A DNA stretch of 64,000 bases from Mayfieldus sp963772265 (GCA_963772265.1 CAVYWS010000004.1:62001-126000); one strand, 5' to 3'. Positions 9,549 through 20,691 are shown, counted from the stretch's first letter. The notes: a model not told the origin generated them from the sequence alone. Numbers and translations are program-made.

Positions 9549-10573
9549 TGAGTGAACTCCTTGTCGATCTCGCCGACGACGATGTCGGCGGCGAGGCTCG
9601 AGCCGGCCTCGTTGAGGTGGATGCCGTCTGACTCGCGGACGATCTGGTCGCGCCCGTCGAGGGCATCGAGTCGCGGTAGCGGTCGCCGGGGGTGAAGACC
9701 GGCACGGTGTCGATCAGGTGCACCTGGTCGCGCCAGGGCTGCGCCGCGACCTCGATCGCCTGGTTGACCGTGCGCTCGATCCGCTGCCGGGCCGGGTCGC
9801 GCGGTGTCGGCACGGTGAGCCAGAAGACCTGCGCCGCGCCGGCCTGGCGGTAGGTGTTCATCATCTGCCGCGCCCGGGTGGCGTAGATCGCCGCCCATTC
9901 CGGGCCGCAGCAGCTCACGTCCTTGCCGCCCGGCCCCGGCATCGTGTAGCCCTCGTTGGCGCCGATGAAGACGACGACCGCGTCGGGATGGTCCTTGGCC
10001 ACCTGAGCGGTCGAGAGCTCGCCCCAGTCGACGAGGGTCGTCTTGGAGATCCCGGTCGCCAGATGGGGGTCGCGGACGACGTCGACGCCGTCGGGGGCGA
10101 GGCGGCGGGCGATGTCGATGTCGAGCGGGGTCGAGAGCGAGTCGCCGGTGACCAGCAGTTTGTCGCAGCGGCCGCCGCTGCGGCTGCTCGCCGAGCGCCA
10201 GCGGGTCGAAGTTGTCCGGCGTCGCCGGCGGGACCTTGCCGCTGGGGGCGGAGCTGACGGTCTTGTCGAAGCTGCCGGAGCTGCCGAGGTCGTCGTTGGC
10301 GGCGACGACCGAGGTGACGCTGTCGGCGGCGTCGGCGAGCGGCAGGCGGTCGGCGATCCAGCCGGCCGGCTTGCCGAACCCGAGCACGATGTCGCGGCCG
10401 ATCCCCGGCTTCATCTCCTCGCCCGCGCGGCGGACCGAGGCGCCGGCGAACAGGACCAGCAGCAGCGAGGTGATCACGACCGAGATCACCGCCTGGCGGG
10501 CGCTGAAGTGGCGCAGGCCCTCCTCGTCGAAGCGGCCCATCAGGTTGTCGTCTCTTGCGCGCGGGTCGGTCAT
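9545..10573 (-). CDS. Membrane-anchored SGNH hydrolase (DUF459-like), frameshifted
   Basis: Probable extracytoplasmic esterase or acyltransferase. After ~25 cytoplasmic residues there is one transmembrane helix (AVISVVITSLLLVLFAGAS), then a Pro/Ser-rich linker. The SGNH core follows in a second frame from ~10170: VTGDSLSTPLDIDIARRL (GDS block), VVVFIGANEGYTMPGPGG (the N of block III), VFWLTVPTPRDP. A third frame gives ESDGIHLNEAGSSLAADI, the DxxH catalytic pair. The stop of the MBOAT gene lies one base upstream of this ATG, so both form an operon. AlgI/AlgJ- or PatA/PatB-like systems pair an MBOAT membrane acyltransferase with an SGNH partner, which is the likely role here. Confidence 0.78.
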   Translation of the reverse strand: MTDPRARDDNLMGRFDEEGLRHFSARQAVISVVITSLLLVLFAGASVRRAGEEMKPGIGRDIVLGFGKPAGWIADRLPLADAADSVTSVVAANDDLGSSGSFDKTVSSAPSGKVPPATPDNFDPLALGEQPQRRPLRQTAGHRRLALDPARHRHRPPPRPRRRRRRPRPPSGDRDLQDDPRRLGRALDRSGGQGPSRRGRRLHRRQRGLHDAGAGRQGRELLRPGMGGDLRHPGAADDEHLPPGRRGAGLLAHRADTARPGPAADRAHGQPGDRGRGAALARPGAPDRHRAGLHPRRPLPRLDALDGRDQIVRESDGIHLNEAGSSLAADIVVGEIDKEFTH

Positions 10574-10574
10574 C

Positions 10575-11974
10575 TCAGAAGCGGAAGTAGATGAAGGGCG
10601 GTACCCCGTTGCCCGGCACCGTGGCGCCGACGAAGAGGATAAGGACGGCCAGCGCGGCGCCGAGCAGCGCCGGGTTGAGCTGCTCGATCCGCACCTCCCA
10701 GCCCTCGGTGCGGCGCTCGGGCAGCAGCTGCAGCGCGACCACGAGCCCGGTCAGGGCCAAGCACCGGGAAGGTCCACAGGGTCGGCGCCGCCCAGACCCC
10801 GAAGCGCTGCACGAAGTCCCAGAAGACCCCGATGCTGTCGGCGCGGAAGAGGATCCAGCCGAAGCAGACGAGGTTGAAGGTGAGAAATCCCCGCAGCCAG
10901 GCCGGGGTGCGGCGGCCGATCCGCCCGTCGAGCGCGTGCTCGGAGCAGAGGCCGAGGCCGTGGAAGCCGCCCCAGAGCACGAAGGTCCAGGCGGCGCCGT
11001 GCCAGAGCCCGCCGAGCAGCATCGTGATCATCAGGTTGCGGTAGGTGAAGAGGCGGCTGCCGCGGTTGCCGCCGAGCGGGATGTAGAGGAAGTCGCGCAG
11101 GAAGCGCGACAGGGTCATGTGCCAGCGGCGCCAGAAGTCGCGAAAGCCGGTCGCCCGGTAGGGGCTGTTGAAGTTCTGGGGGAAGATGAACCCCATCAGC
11201 AGCGCCAGCCCGATCGCGATGTCGGTGTAGCCGGAGAAGTCGCAGTAGATCTGGGCCGCGAAGCCGTAGGTGGCGATCAGCGCGTCGGGGCCGCCGAAGG
11301 CCTGCGGGGACGCCGAACACCGGGTCGACGACGGTGCGCCCGAGGTAGTCGGCGATCACCACCTTCTTCACCAGCCCGAGCCCGATCAGCCCCAGCCCGG
11401 CGCCGACCGCGACCTTGTTGGGGTCGCGCGGGCCCTCGAGCTGGGGCAGGAACTCGCGCGCCCGGACGATCGGCCCGGCGACCAGATGCGGGAAGAAGCT
11501 GAGGTAGATCGCGCAGTCGATCAGCGAGGCCGGGCGCACCAGCCGCCGCTTGACGTCGACGACGTAGGAGATCGCCTGGAAGGTGAAGAAGCTGATCCCG
11601 ACCGGCAGCAGCACGGTCATCAGCGGCAGCGGCACCCCGAGCCCGACCGTGTCGAGGGTGTCGGAGACGTCCTGGACGAAGAACGAGTAGTACTTGAAGA
11701 AGCCGAGCACGGCGAGGTCGCCGATCACCGCCGCGGCGACCAGCCAGCGCCGCCGCCGCTCGTCGTCTGAGCGGTCGATCAGCACCGCCCCCGCCTGGTT
11801 CCACAGCGTCACCCCGGCGAGCAGGAAGCAGAACTTCGGGTTCGCCGCGGCGTAGAAGACGTAGCTGGCGACGACGATGAACGGCTTCCAGAACCGCGGT
11901 CGCGGCATCAGCGCCCAGTTGAGCGCCAGCACGAGCGGGAAGAAGATCCCGAACTGGACGGTTGGGAAGAGCAG
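10575..11974 (-). CDS. MBOAT-family O-acyltransferase (AlgI/DltB-like), frameshifted
   Basis: Multi-pass membrane acyltransferase that would pass acyl groups across the membrane to a surface polymer. LLFPTVQFGIFFPLVLALNW opens the protein; only CTG (11974) is available as a first codon. Further landmarks: LLPVGISFFTFQAISYVVDV, the FFPHLVAGPIVRAREFLPQ block, and GLGLVKKVVIADYLG. After a shift near 11300: FWRRWHMTLSRFLRDFLYIP and MLLGGLWHGAAWTFVLWGGF, which carries the MBOAT catalytic His. A final shift near 10765 leads to the C-terminal helices. Co-transcribed with the SGNH gene downstream and divergent from a second SGNH gene. The polymer substrate is unknown. Confidence 0.85.
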
Positions 11975-12031
11975 TTTGGGGAGGCCCTGCTGTTAGCTTG
12001 CGATCGCGGCCGGGGCGACGGCTGATGCTAG

Positions 12032-12659
12032 ATGATTCGTTCGCTGTTGATCCTGAGCGGGGCCGTGCTGCTCCTGCGCTCGGCGCGCCGGGCCGGCCGG
12101 CGCATCCTGCGGCGGGGTGCAGAAGGAGCGCCCGACCCACAAGCGCGCCCACCACGTCAACCCCAAGGGCCGCCCGCCGCTGGCGATCGGCGACTCCTCG
12201 ATGCTGCTCGCGGTCCACAACCTCGCCCACGCCGGCTACCGGGTGAACGCCCGCGGCTGCCGCCAGTTCACCGAGGGGATCGGCGTCGTCGGGGCCGCCA
12301 AGCGCCGGCACGAGCTGCCCCACATGACCGCGATCGCACTCGGGGCCGACGCCTCGATCAGCCGCAGCCAGATCGAGCACACGCTGCACCTGCTCGGCCC
12401 AAGGCGGGTGCTCTGCCTGGTCACGCCGCGTGAGCCGGGGGGCGGCTCGGGCGCGGACGCGACCCAGGTCCGCGACGCGGGCCGCCGCCATCCGCACCGG
12501 GTCCGGGTGCTCGACTGGGTCAACTTCAGCCAGGGCCATCCGGGCTGGTTTCAGCCCGACGGCCTGCATCTGACGTTCCCCGGCGCCCACGCCTTCACGA
12601 AGCTGTTTCGCAAGTGCCTGCCGCTGGCCAGGGCCGGCAAGTTCCCGGCGCCGAAGTAG
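12032..12659 (+). CDS. Second SGNH/GDSL-like secreted hydrolase, frameshifted
   Basis: About 205 residues. The ATG at 12032 gives a signal-like N-terminus (IRSLLILSGAVLLL). A frame change near 12110-12130 leads into a basic segment and then PPLAIGDSSMLLAVHNLAHA, the GDS nucleophile block. ITARGCRQF-like and HLLGPRRVLCLVTPREPGG blocks follow, and VRVLDWVNFSQGHPGWFQPD ends in DGLHLTFPGAHAF, the D-x-x-H of SGNH enzymes. It is divergent from the MBOAT gene (58 bases between starts) and ends 50 bases before the greA promoter. Likely a second acyl esterase/transferase of the surface-acylation module. Confidence 0.68.
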
Positions 12660-12687
12660 GAGCGTCCAGGCACGAATCGGGGTGATT

Positions 12688-12715
12688 TTGAGCCTCGTGG
12701 GCCCGGCGCTATAAT
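12688..12715 (+). promoter_or_regulatory. Sigma-70-type promoter of greA
   Basis: TTGAGC (12688-12693) and a perfect TATAAT (12710-12715) are separated by 16 bases. Transcription would start near 12722, giving an unusually long leader of ~110 bases before the greA GTG. Confidence 0.7.
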
Positions 12716-12729
12716 GCCCGGCTTCCTGG

Positions 12730-12771
12730 CCCAGGGTGGCGACGAGAGGTCGCCGCGTCTGGGTCGTTTTT
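12730..12771 (+). terminator. Terminator-like hairpin in the greA leader
   Basis: CCCAG (12730-12734) pairs with CTGGG (12759-12763) and GCGAC (12739-12743) with GTCGC (12749-12753) around a GAGAG loop. TCGTTTTT follows directly (T-run 12767-12771). It lies inside the 5' untranslated region downstream of the promoter, so it could act as an attenuator rather than as an end-of-gene terminator. Confidence 0.55.
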
Positions 12772-12778
12772 GCCGTCG

Positions 12779-12813
12779 GGGGCCACCGGGGCTCGTCCAG
12801 CCAGGGTGGCCCC
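12779..12813 (+). promoter_or_regulatory. Second hairpin in the greA leader
   Basis: GGGGCCACC (12779-12787) pairs perfectly with GGTGGCCCC (12805-12813) over a 17-base loop. It ends 20 bases before the greA start and just upstream of the AGAGGAAG ribosome-binding sequence. Confidence 0.55.
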
Positions 12814-12833
12814 AAAAAGCGAGAGGAAGAGCG

Positions 12834-13313
12834 GTGACTCGTCAATCGGTAATCACGCAGGAGGGGCTCGAGAAGCTCAAGGAGGAGATCGAGCAGCTAT
12901 CGACCGTCAAGCGGCGGGAGGTTGCCGAGCGGATCAAGGAGGCCCGTGAGTTCGGCGACATCGCCGAGAACGCGGAATACGACGACGCCAAGAACGAGCA
13001 GGCTCTGCTCGAGCAGCGGATCGCCCAGCTCGAAGAGCGGCTGCGACGCTCGACCGTGGTCGACGGCAAGGCGATCGACACCAACGAGGTCGGGGTCGGG
13101 ACCATGGTCCACGTCAAGGACCAGAAGTCGGGCGACTCGCAGAAGTTCCAGATCGTCGGCTCGACCGAGGCCAACCCGGTGGAGCACAAGCTTTCGAACG
13201 AGTCGCCGATCGGCCAGGCGCTGATGGGCCACAAGCGAAACGACGTCGTCACCGTCGACGTCCCCCGCGGGCCCAAGCGCAAGCTGAAGATCACCAAGAT
13301 CGAAGCTGGCTAG
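12834..13313 (+). CDS. greA: Transcription elongation factor GreA
   Basis: Rescues backtracked RNA polymerase by stimulating transcript cleavage. The reading frame is intact from a GTG at 12834 with GAGGAAG just upstream: 159 residues, the usual size. The N-terminal antiparallel coiled coil is evident (ITQEGLEKLKEEIEQLSTVK, then REVAERIKEAREFGDIAENA), with the conserved tip acidic residues in FGDIAENAEYDDAK near residues 40-53. The C-terminal FKBP-like domain has VGTMVHVKDQKSGDSQKFQI, SNESPIGQALMGHKRNDVV and a final basic strand. It has its own promoter and a structured leader, which suggests independent control. Confidence 0.95.
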   Translation: MTRQSVITQEGLEKLKEEIEQLSTVKRREVAERIKEAREFGDIAENAEYDDAKNEQALLEQRIAQLEERLRRSTVVDGKAIDTNEVGVGTMVHVKDQKSGDSQKFQIVGSTEANPVEHKLSNESPIGQALMGHKRNDVVTVDVPRGPKRKLKITKIEAG

Positions 13314-13645
13314 CGAGGCCAGCAGGACCAGCACGGCGACCGCCGCCGATGCTCGCCCGGCAACGTCCGCGACGCTCGCCCAAGCGCCGCCCGCCAGCGC
13401 CCCGGCCAGCACGAACGCGAGGCTCCAGATCGCGCAGCCGGCGACGGTCAGGGCGACGAAGCTGGACAGCCGTACCCGCAGGTGCCCGGCGGGCAGGGAG
13501 ACGAAGCTGTGCGCCAGCGGCAGCAGCTGGGCGACGAAGACGGTGCCGTCGCCCCAGCGCGCGAACAGCCGCTGGCAGCGCCCGAGGACGGCAGCGGCGC
13601 CTGCCGGCAGCAGGCCGCTCCGCCCCGCCCACGAACCGACGCAGA
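13290..13645 (-). pseudogene. DedA/SNARE-associated membrane protein, C-terminal remnant
   Basis: On the minus strand, VGSWAGRSGLLPAG and FARWGDGTVFVAQLLPLAHS, then FVSLPAGHLRVRLSSFVALT and AGCAIWSLAFVLAGALAGG match the second half of DedA-family membrane proteins (flippase/transport roles in this family), including the R/H-SFVSLPAG signature. The N-terminal half with the first re-entrant loop is absent: upstream of ~13640 the DNA is instead the marR remnant on the other strand. There is no start codon in a plausible place, and the 3' end runs into the greA stop. Either a real deletion or an assembly join removed the N-terminus. Confidence 0.6.
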
Positions 13646-14105
13646 CGCCGCGCAGGCCCTGGCCGCCGCCGCGCCCCTGGCGACGCGCTGGATCGAGCGT
13701 CTGCTGGCCCAGCACCAGCCGCCGCTGACCGTCGCCCGGTAGGCTCGCCCGCGGGCGATCGAGCGCGAGGGCGCCTCCGGCGCCGAGCTCGCCCAGCGGG
13801 CGGGGGTCTCCGGCCCCGCGGTCTGACAGCTGCTCGGTGGCCTGGCCGATGCCGGGTTGATCGAGCGGCGGCCGATCGCCGAGGACCGGCGGCGCCAGAC
13901 CCTGGTTCTCTCGCGCTCCGGCTGGGGGGCGCTGAAGCGCGCCGAATCGATGCTGGGCAAGCGGCTCGACTCGCTGCTCGCCGACCTGCCCCGGCCCGAG
14001 CGCGACGCGCTGTCGCGCTCGCTGCCCCGGGTCGAGGCGGCGCTCTCCGGCGCCGCCCCGCCGCGCCGCCCGCCGCACCCGCCGCCGCCTCCGCCGCGCC
14101 CATAG
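13640..14105 (+). pseudogene. MarR-family regulator remnant
   Basis: Winged-helix regulator of the MarR type. ATRWIERLLAQHQPPLTVAR is followed, after a shift near 13740, by REGASGAELAQRAGVSGPAV, then an in-frame TGA at 13825-13827 within the recognition helix, then QLLGGLADAGLIERRPIAED and RRRQTLVLSRSGWGALKRAE, the wing. The protein would end in a Pro-rich tail at 14105. Where AVSQLL would be expected the serine codon is TGA, so this may be a base error or a real nonsense mutation. The N-terminal ~20 residues before 13640 are not recognisable. No selenocysteine context is visible. Confidence 0.6.
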
Positions 14106-14119
14106 GGTTCACCGGCCAG

Positions 14120-14677
14120 ATGGGCGAAAGCACGCCGCAGATCGAGATCCAGCTCCTGCCCGCCGCGGCGAGCGAAGACTCCTCCCTGATGGAGCGCATC
14201 ACCAGTCTGAGCAACGAGGTCTACGCAGTGGCAGAGGACGGGCTATGGACCGACGGTGCGACCTGTACGACGGTGGACGAGGTCGCCGAGCTGACCCGGG
14301 ACGGCCAGATTGCCGTGGCTCGCCAGGGCGGCCGGCTCGTCGGCAGCGTCCGGGTCCAGCGTCTCGACGAGCGCACGGGCGAGTTCGGGATGCTCGCCGC
14401 CGACCCCGCTCACCGCGGCATAGGCGTCGCCCGCGAGTTGGTTCGCTTCGCCGAGCAGAAATTCCGTGCCGAGGGGCTCGGCACCATGCAGCTCGAACTG
14501 CTTGTGCCCAGAGACTGGACTCACCCGACAAAGGAGTTCCTGGCCGCTTGGTACACCCGCATCGGCTACCGGGTCGTCCGCACCGGAACCATCGATGAGG
14601 CCTATCCGGCCCTGGCGCCGCTGCTCGCGACGCCGTGTGACTTCGTCATCTATCAGAAGGATCTCGGCGCCGCCTGA
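14120..14677 (+). CDS. GNAT-family N-acetyltransferase
   Basis: Intact frame of 185 residues from an ATG at 14120. The acetyl-CoA-binding part is clear: QGGRLVGSVRVQRL, then EFGMLAADPAHRGIGVAREL with the motif A R-G-x-G-x-A/R signature near residues 95-105, then RFAEQKFRAEGLGTMQLELL. The C-terminus has WYTRIGYRVVRTGTIDEAYP and CDFVIYQKDL, usual for GNAT motif B. The acceptor cannot be deduced. It sits 14 bases after the marR remnant and 30 bases before lysS on the same strand. Confidence 0.85.
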   Translation: MGESTPQIEIQLLPAAASEDSSLMERITSLSNEVYAVAEDGLWTDGATCTTVDEVAELTRDGQIAVARQGGRLVGSVRVQRLDERTGEFGMLAADPAHRGIGVARELVRFAEQKFRAEGLGTMQLELLVPRDWTHPTKEFLAAWYTRIGYRVVRTGTIDEAYPALAPLLATPCDFVIYQKDLGAA

Positions 14678-14707
14678 CCGCCCCCGCCGCCCCATAGGGT
14701 TAGGACG

Positions 14708-16184
14708 ATGAGCGAGCCCGAAGGCGAAACCTCCGAGCTTCTATCCTCGCGAGCGGCGCGAGAAGCTCGAGCGCCTGCGCGGGGCGGGGCTCGACCCCTT
14801 TCCCCATACCTTCCCCGAGCGCGAGGAGATCGGCGAGGTGCGTCGCGCCCACGAGGGGCTGACGGCCGGGGGCGAGACCGAGTCCTGGCACCGGGTCGCG
14901 GGCCGGATCGTCGCCCGCCGCGGGCACGGCAAGGCGGCCTTCTTCGACCTCCGCGACGCCAGCGGCGATATCCAGCTCCACGCCCGCGAGGACATCCTCG
15001 GCGAGGACCGCTTCGAGCAGCTCGTCGGCCTCGACCTCGGCGACATCCTCGGGGTCGAGGGCGTCGCCTTCTCGACCAAGCGCGGCGAGCTGAGGCTGCG
15101 GGTCGAGGGCTGGGAGCTGCTCGCCAAGAGCCTTCGCCCCCCGCCCGACAAGTACCACGGGCTGCAGGACACCGAGTCGCGCTACCGGCGCCGCGAGCTC
15201 GACCTGATCGCCAACCAGGAGACCCGGCACCTGTTCGCGATCCGCGCCCACACCGTCGCCGAGGTGCGCCGCTGGCTCGACGAGCACGGCTTCATCGAGG
15301 CCGAGACGCCGGTCCTGCAGCCGCTCTACGGCGGCGCCCTCGCCCGTCCCTTCGTCACCCACCACAACGCGCTCGACCGCGACCTCTACCTGCGGATCGC
15401 CACCGAGCTCTACCTGAAGCGGCTGATCGTCGGCGGCTTCGACAAGGTCTACGAGCTCGGCAAGGACTTCCGCAACGAGGGCATCTCGCCCAAGCACAAC
15501 CCCGAGTTCACGATGCTCGAGTGGTACGAGGCCTACGCCGACTACAACGACACCGCCGCCGACCTCGAGCGGCTGGTCTCGACCGTCGCCCAGAAGGTCC
15601 TCGAGACGCAGGAGATCGAGCGCGACGGCGCCAAGATCGACCTCACCCCGCCCTGGCGGCGGGTCACCCTTCGCGAGGCGATCAAGGAGCACACCGGGCT
15701 CGACATCGCCGAGCACCCGACCCGCGAGCAGCTCGCCGCGGCGATGGACTCCGAGCCCGACCCCGAGGAGGGCTGGGGGAAGCTGGTCGACGGCCTGCTC
15801 TCCAAACGGGTCGAGCCGAACCTGATCCAGCCGACCTTCGTCACCGACTATCCGGTCGAGCTCTCGCCGTTCGCGAAGGCGCACCGCTCCGAGCAGGGGC
15901 TGGTCGAGCGCTGGGAGGCGTTCGTCGGCGGGGTCGAGATCGCCAACTCGTTCACCGAGCTCAACGACCCCGACGAGCAGCGCCGCCGCTTCGAGCAGCA
16001 GGCCGCCGAGCAGGAGCGCGGCGACGAGGAGACCCAGCCCTACGACGAGGCCTTCGTCGAGGCGCTGGAGCAGGGGATGCCGCCGACCGGCGGGGTCGGC
16101 CTCGGCATCGACCGCCTGGTGATGATCCTGACCGGGGCCCCGAGCCTGCGCGAGGTGGTGCTGTTCCCGGCGATGCGGACCTGA
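14708..16184 (+). CDS. lysS: Lysine-tRNA ligase (class II), one N-terminal frameshift
   Basis: Charges tRNA-Lys with lysine. The ATG at 14708 opens MSEPEGETSELL and one base shift near 14745 joins it to the main frame, where RERREKLERLRGAGLDPFPH continues. The OB-fold domain is RVAGRIVARRGHGKAAFFDL. The class II catalytic core carries motif 1 in ALARPFVTHHNALDRDLYLR, motif 2 in FDKVYELGKDFRNEGISPKH with NPEFTMLEWYEAYADYND, and motif 3 in GGVGLGIDRLVMILTGA. About 490 residues, normal length. lysS immediately before clpC is the arrangement seen in Bacillus and many actinobacteria. Confidence 0.95.
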
Positions 16185-16297
16185 GCTCAGTAGCCGGCAC
16201 GGAGACAGACCCATGCCCACTACGGATGCACGGGCCACCCCGGTGCGCGAGGATTGAGTCAGACGTAAGGCAAAAATCGCAAGCCACGGATATCCAG

Positions 16298-16321
16298 CGG
16301 CGCTCGTAGAGGGCGCCGTTT
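16298..16321 (+). terminator. Weak hairpin after lysS
   Basis: CGGCGC (16298-16303) pairs with GCGCCG (16313-16318) over a 9-base loop and is followed by only three T. It is the only stem-loop I see in the ~300-base stretch between lysS and the next gene, which otherwise holds short repeats of ACGGATGC (16222, 16401) but no gene. Confidence 0.35.
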
Positions 16322-16481
16322 GCCTTCTCTCACGCCTCCCGGCCCGATGCCTCCAACGAGCGCATCAGTGCCTCCTACGGACCCAAGACCCACGCTGGCT
16401 ACGGATGCGCCCGCGCCGGCAGGCGGCGAGGATCGGTGTCAGTGGACGACAGTCCGAAGCAGACGAGGAAAGGAGATCCAG

Positions 16482-16751
16482 ATGGCGATCGCCGACAGGC
16501 CGGTTGAATTGTCCGACGACGTGCTGGAGGAGATCAAGGAGGGCCAGGAGGCAGCGATCGAAGCGGTGCGCCACTTCGTCCGCAGCGTCGACAAGACGCT
16601 GGAGGGCGCCGAGAGCCCCTCGCAGGCCGAGGAGATCGTGGACTCGGCGCTGAAGATGGCCGACAAGTTGGTCGAGACGCAATACGACTTCCTGAAGAAG
16701 GTCGTGGACAGCGCCGGAAAGTCCCTGGGCGCCGCGAGCGCCACGAAGTAG
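16482..16751 (+). CDS. Small phasin-like helical protein
   Basis: 89 residues, start ATG at 16482 with AAAGGAGAT six bases upstream, a strong ribosome site. No cysteine, no transmembrane segment. Almost entirely helical: LSDDVLEEIKEGQEAAIEAV, then HFVRSVDKTLEGAESPSQAE and ADKLVETQYDFLKKVVDSAG. The last segment resembles the amphipathic helices of phasins, which coat storage granules; that is a resemblance, not an identification. It is followed by an excellent intrinsic terminator, so it is a single-gene unit. In many actinobacteria the lysS-clpC interval holds lsr2, which this is not. Confidence 0.7.
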   Translation: MAIADRPVELSDDVLEEIKEGQEAAIEAVRHFVRSVDKTLEGAESPSQAEEIVDSALKMADKLVETQYDFLKKVVDSAGKSLGAASATK

Positions 16752-16774
16752 GACTCCGGTCGAGCCACAAGCGG

Positions 16775-16837
16775 GCGGCGCTGGATTCGGGACGCCCCGG
16801 TTATCGCTCCCGACCGGCGCCGCTTCGGCCTTTTTTT
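16775..16837 (+). terminator. Strong intrinsic terminator after the phasin-like gene
   Basis: GCGGCGCTGG (16775-16784) pairs with CCGGCGCCGC (16814-16823) and TCGGGA (16787-16792) with TCCCGA (16808-16813), a 16-bp stem with a 2-base bulge. TTCGGCC and seven T (16831-16837) follow. Confidence 0.85.
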
Positions 16838-16929
16838 GACCGGTGTCTCGCCCAATGACGCCGCCTCCGTGCCCGAAAACCCGCTTTTAGCGCGCGTTTG
16901 GACACGGCTAGCCGGGGGAACGACCCCCC

Positions 16930-16935
16930 TATAAT
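16930..16935 (+). promoter_or_regulatory. Perfect -10 element upstream of clpC
   Basis: TATAAT at 16930-16935, with no convincing -35 hexamer at the right distance (a TTGGAC at 16898 is 26 bases away). The leader to the clpC ATG would be ~170 bases. No CtsR or HrcA/CIRCE-type operator could be recognised in it. Confidence 0.4.
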
Positions 16936-17114
16936 TGGTTCTCGCGTCCCCAACAGAACCGGAGGTCAGATCCCTCGGCACCACGCCGACGAACCACCTG
17001 GATAGGACCCCCGGCGATGTTGCGTCCCTTCAGCCTGAATCAGATATGGCAGGAACTTGGGAGGCGGGGCCTAAGCAAACGTCGACCCCTTTGCCGATAC
17101 TGACTTAAACCCAC

Positions 17115-19712
<2,598 letters not shown>

Positions 19713-19725
19713 CCCACCGGTAGCG

Positions 19726-20586
19726 TCAGCGCGCCCGGGCGGGGACGAAGTACGGGATCTCCTCGCCGCCCACGGGAGCGTGCTGGTACTTGTGGACGAG
19801 CTTGTCGAACTTGTGCTCGGAGATTGCCTTGATCTGGAGGACCAGTTGGCTCTGTGCCTGGAAGGTGTGGGCGCCGTTCGGGTCGCCGCTGTGCGAACGG
19901 TCGAGGTTGACGGGGGGAGGGCTGTAGGTGTGGCTGTATGAGCGGTCGGATCGCGGGTTGAAGGCGCCGCGGCGCACCCGGGCGTCATTGCTGGTGGAGT
20001 CAAAGAAGTGAAGGCCGTGACCGTAGGGGGCACCGTGGAGGCAGGTGTGTGAGAACTGGTTCGACGGCGAGGAAGCGGTGAGCTGGCCGCCGGAGATTCG
20101 CAAGTCGCTGCCCTGGATGTACTCGCCGCGGCCGAACTTGCTGGCCTTGCGGCCGCGTCCGTCGTTGGTCACGAACGTCGTGGTGCCCGGTGACACCCCT
20201 TGGAGGTCGGCGTTGCAGAGCGGATCCTCGCTCAGCACTCCCATCTGGATCGAGTAGGAGATGGTGGACGCTTGCAATACGGCCCGCTCGCGCCCTGCGG
20301 TCGCCCTCGTGACCAGCGGCCCGGAGCCGACGCTCTTGGCCGCCGCCCGAACCTCCCAGCGCCACTGGGTTGATTCCTGCCCGTCGACGCCTGCCGCGGT
20401 GGTCAGACCGGGCTGCTTGCGGTCCTCCCCGTAATCGGCTGCGGCCGAGCCGGTCCCGACTACACGCGCCTTGAAGTAATGGACATCGCCTCCCCGGGCC
20501 GCGGATGAGCTGCCGAGCGCGAAGACGATCAGAGCCAGGAAGCTGGCGCTGGTCGTGCCGAACAGCCAGGCGCTGAGACGAGACAC
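19726..20586 (-). CDS. Exported protein of unknown function
   Basis: 286 residues, intact frame. The N-terminus has a membrane/signal segment (TSASFLALIVFALGSSSAAR). The remainder is polar, rich in Ser, Gly, His and Arg, with only two cysteines (CNADLQGVSP and SHTCLHGAPYGHGLHFFD), which may form a disulfide. It contains beta-strand-like stretches (STQWRWEVRAAAK, ASTISYSIQMGVL, TTTFVTNDGRGRKASKFGRG) and no catalytic motif I recognise. It converges on clpC, 13 bases between stops, and is divergent from dinB. Codon use is like its neighbours. Confidence 0.55.
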   Translation of the reverse strand: MSRLSAWLFGTTSASFLALIVFALGSSSAARGGDVHYFKARVVGTGSAAADYGEDRKQPGLTTAAGVDGQESTQWRWEVRAAAKSVGSGPLVTRATAGRERAVLQASTISYSIQMGVLSEDPLCNADLQGVSPGTTTFVTNDGRGRKASKFGRGEYIQGSDLRISGGQLTASSPSNQFSHTCLHGAPYGHGLHFFDSTSNDARVRRGAFNPRSDRSYSHTYSPPPVNLDRSHSGDPNGAHTFQAQSQLVLQIKAISEHKFDKLVHKYQHAPVGGEEIPYFVPARAR

Positions 20587-20691
20587 AGCCAGCCGATCCT
20601 AGTTCGCGGCAATCGGCCGATCAACCGACCGCGCCTGGGACGCTAGTCGGGGAGGCCGGCCCGATCGGGCCAATTCCGTCGCCTCGCTTTG

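Noticed and set aside
13825..13827. In-frame TGA in marR as selenocysteine or programmed recoding.
   Set aside because: It sits in the recognition helix where family members have Ser; no SECIS-like structure, and the gene is otherwise damaged.
14700..16238. A 512-residue frame antisense to lysS.
   Set aside because: Same reason: composition-driven antisense shadow of a conserved gene.
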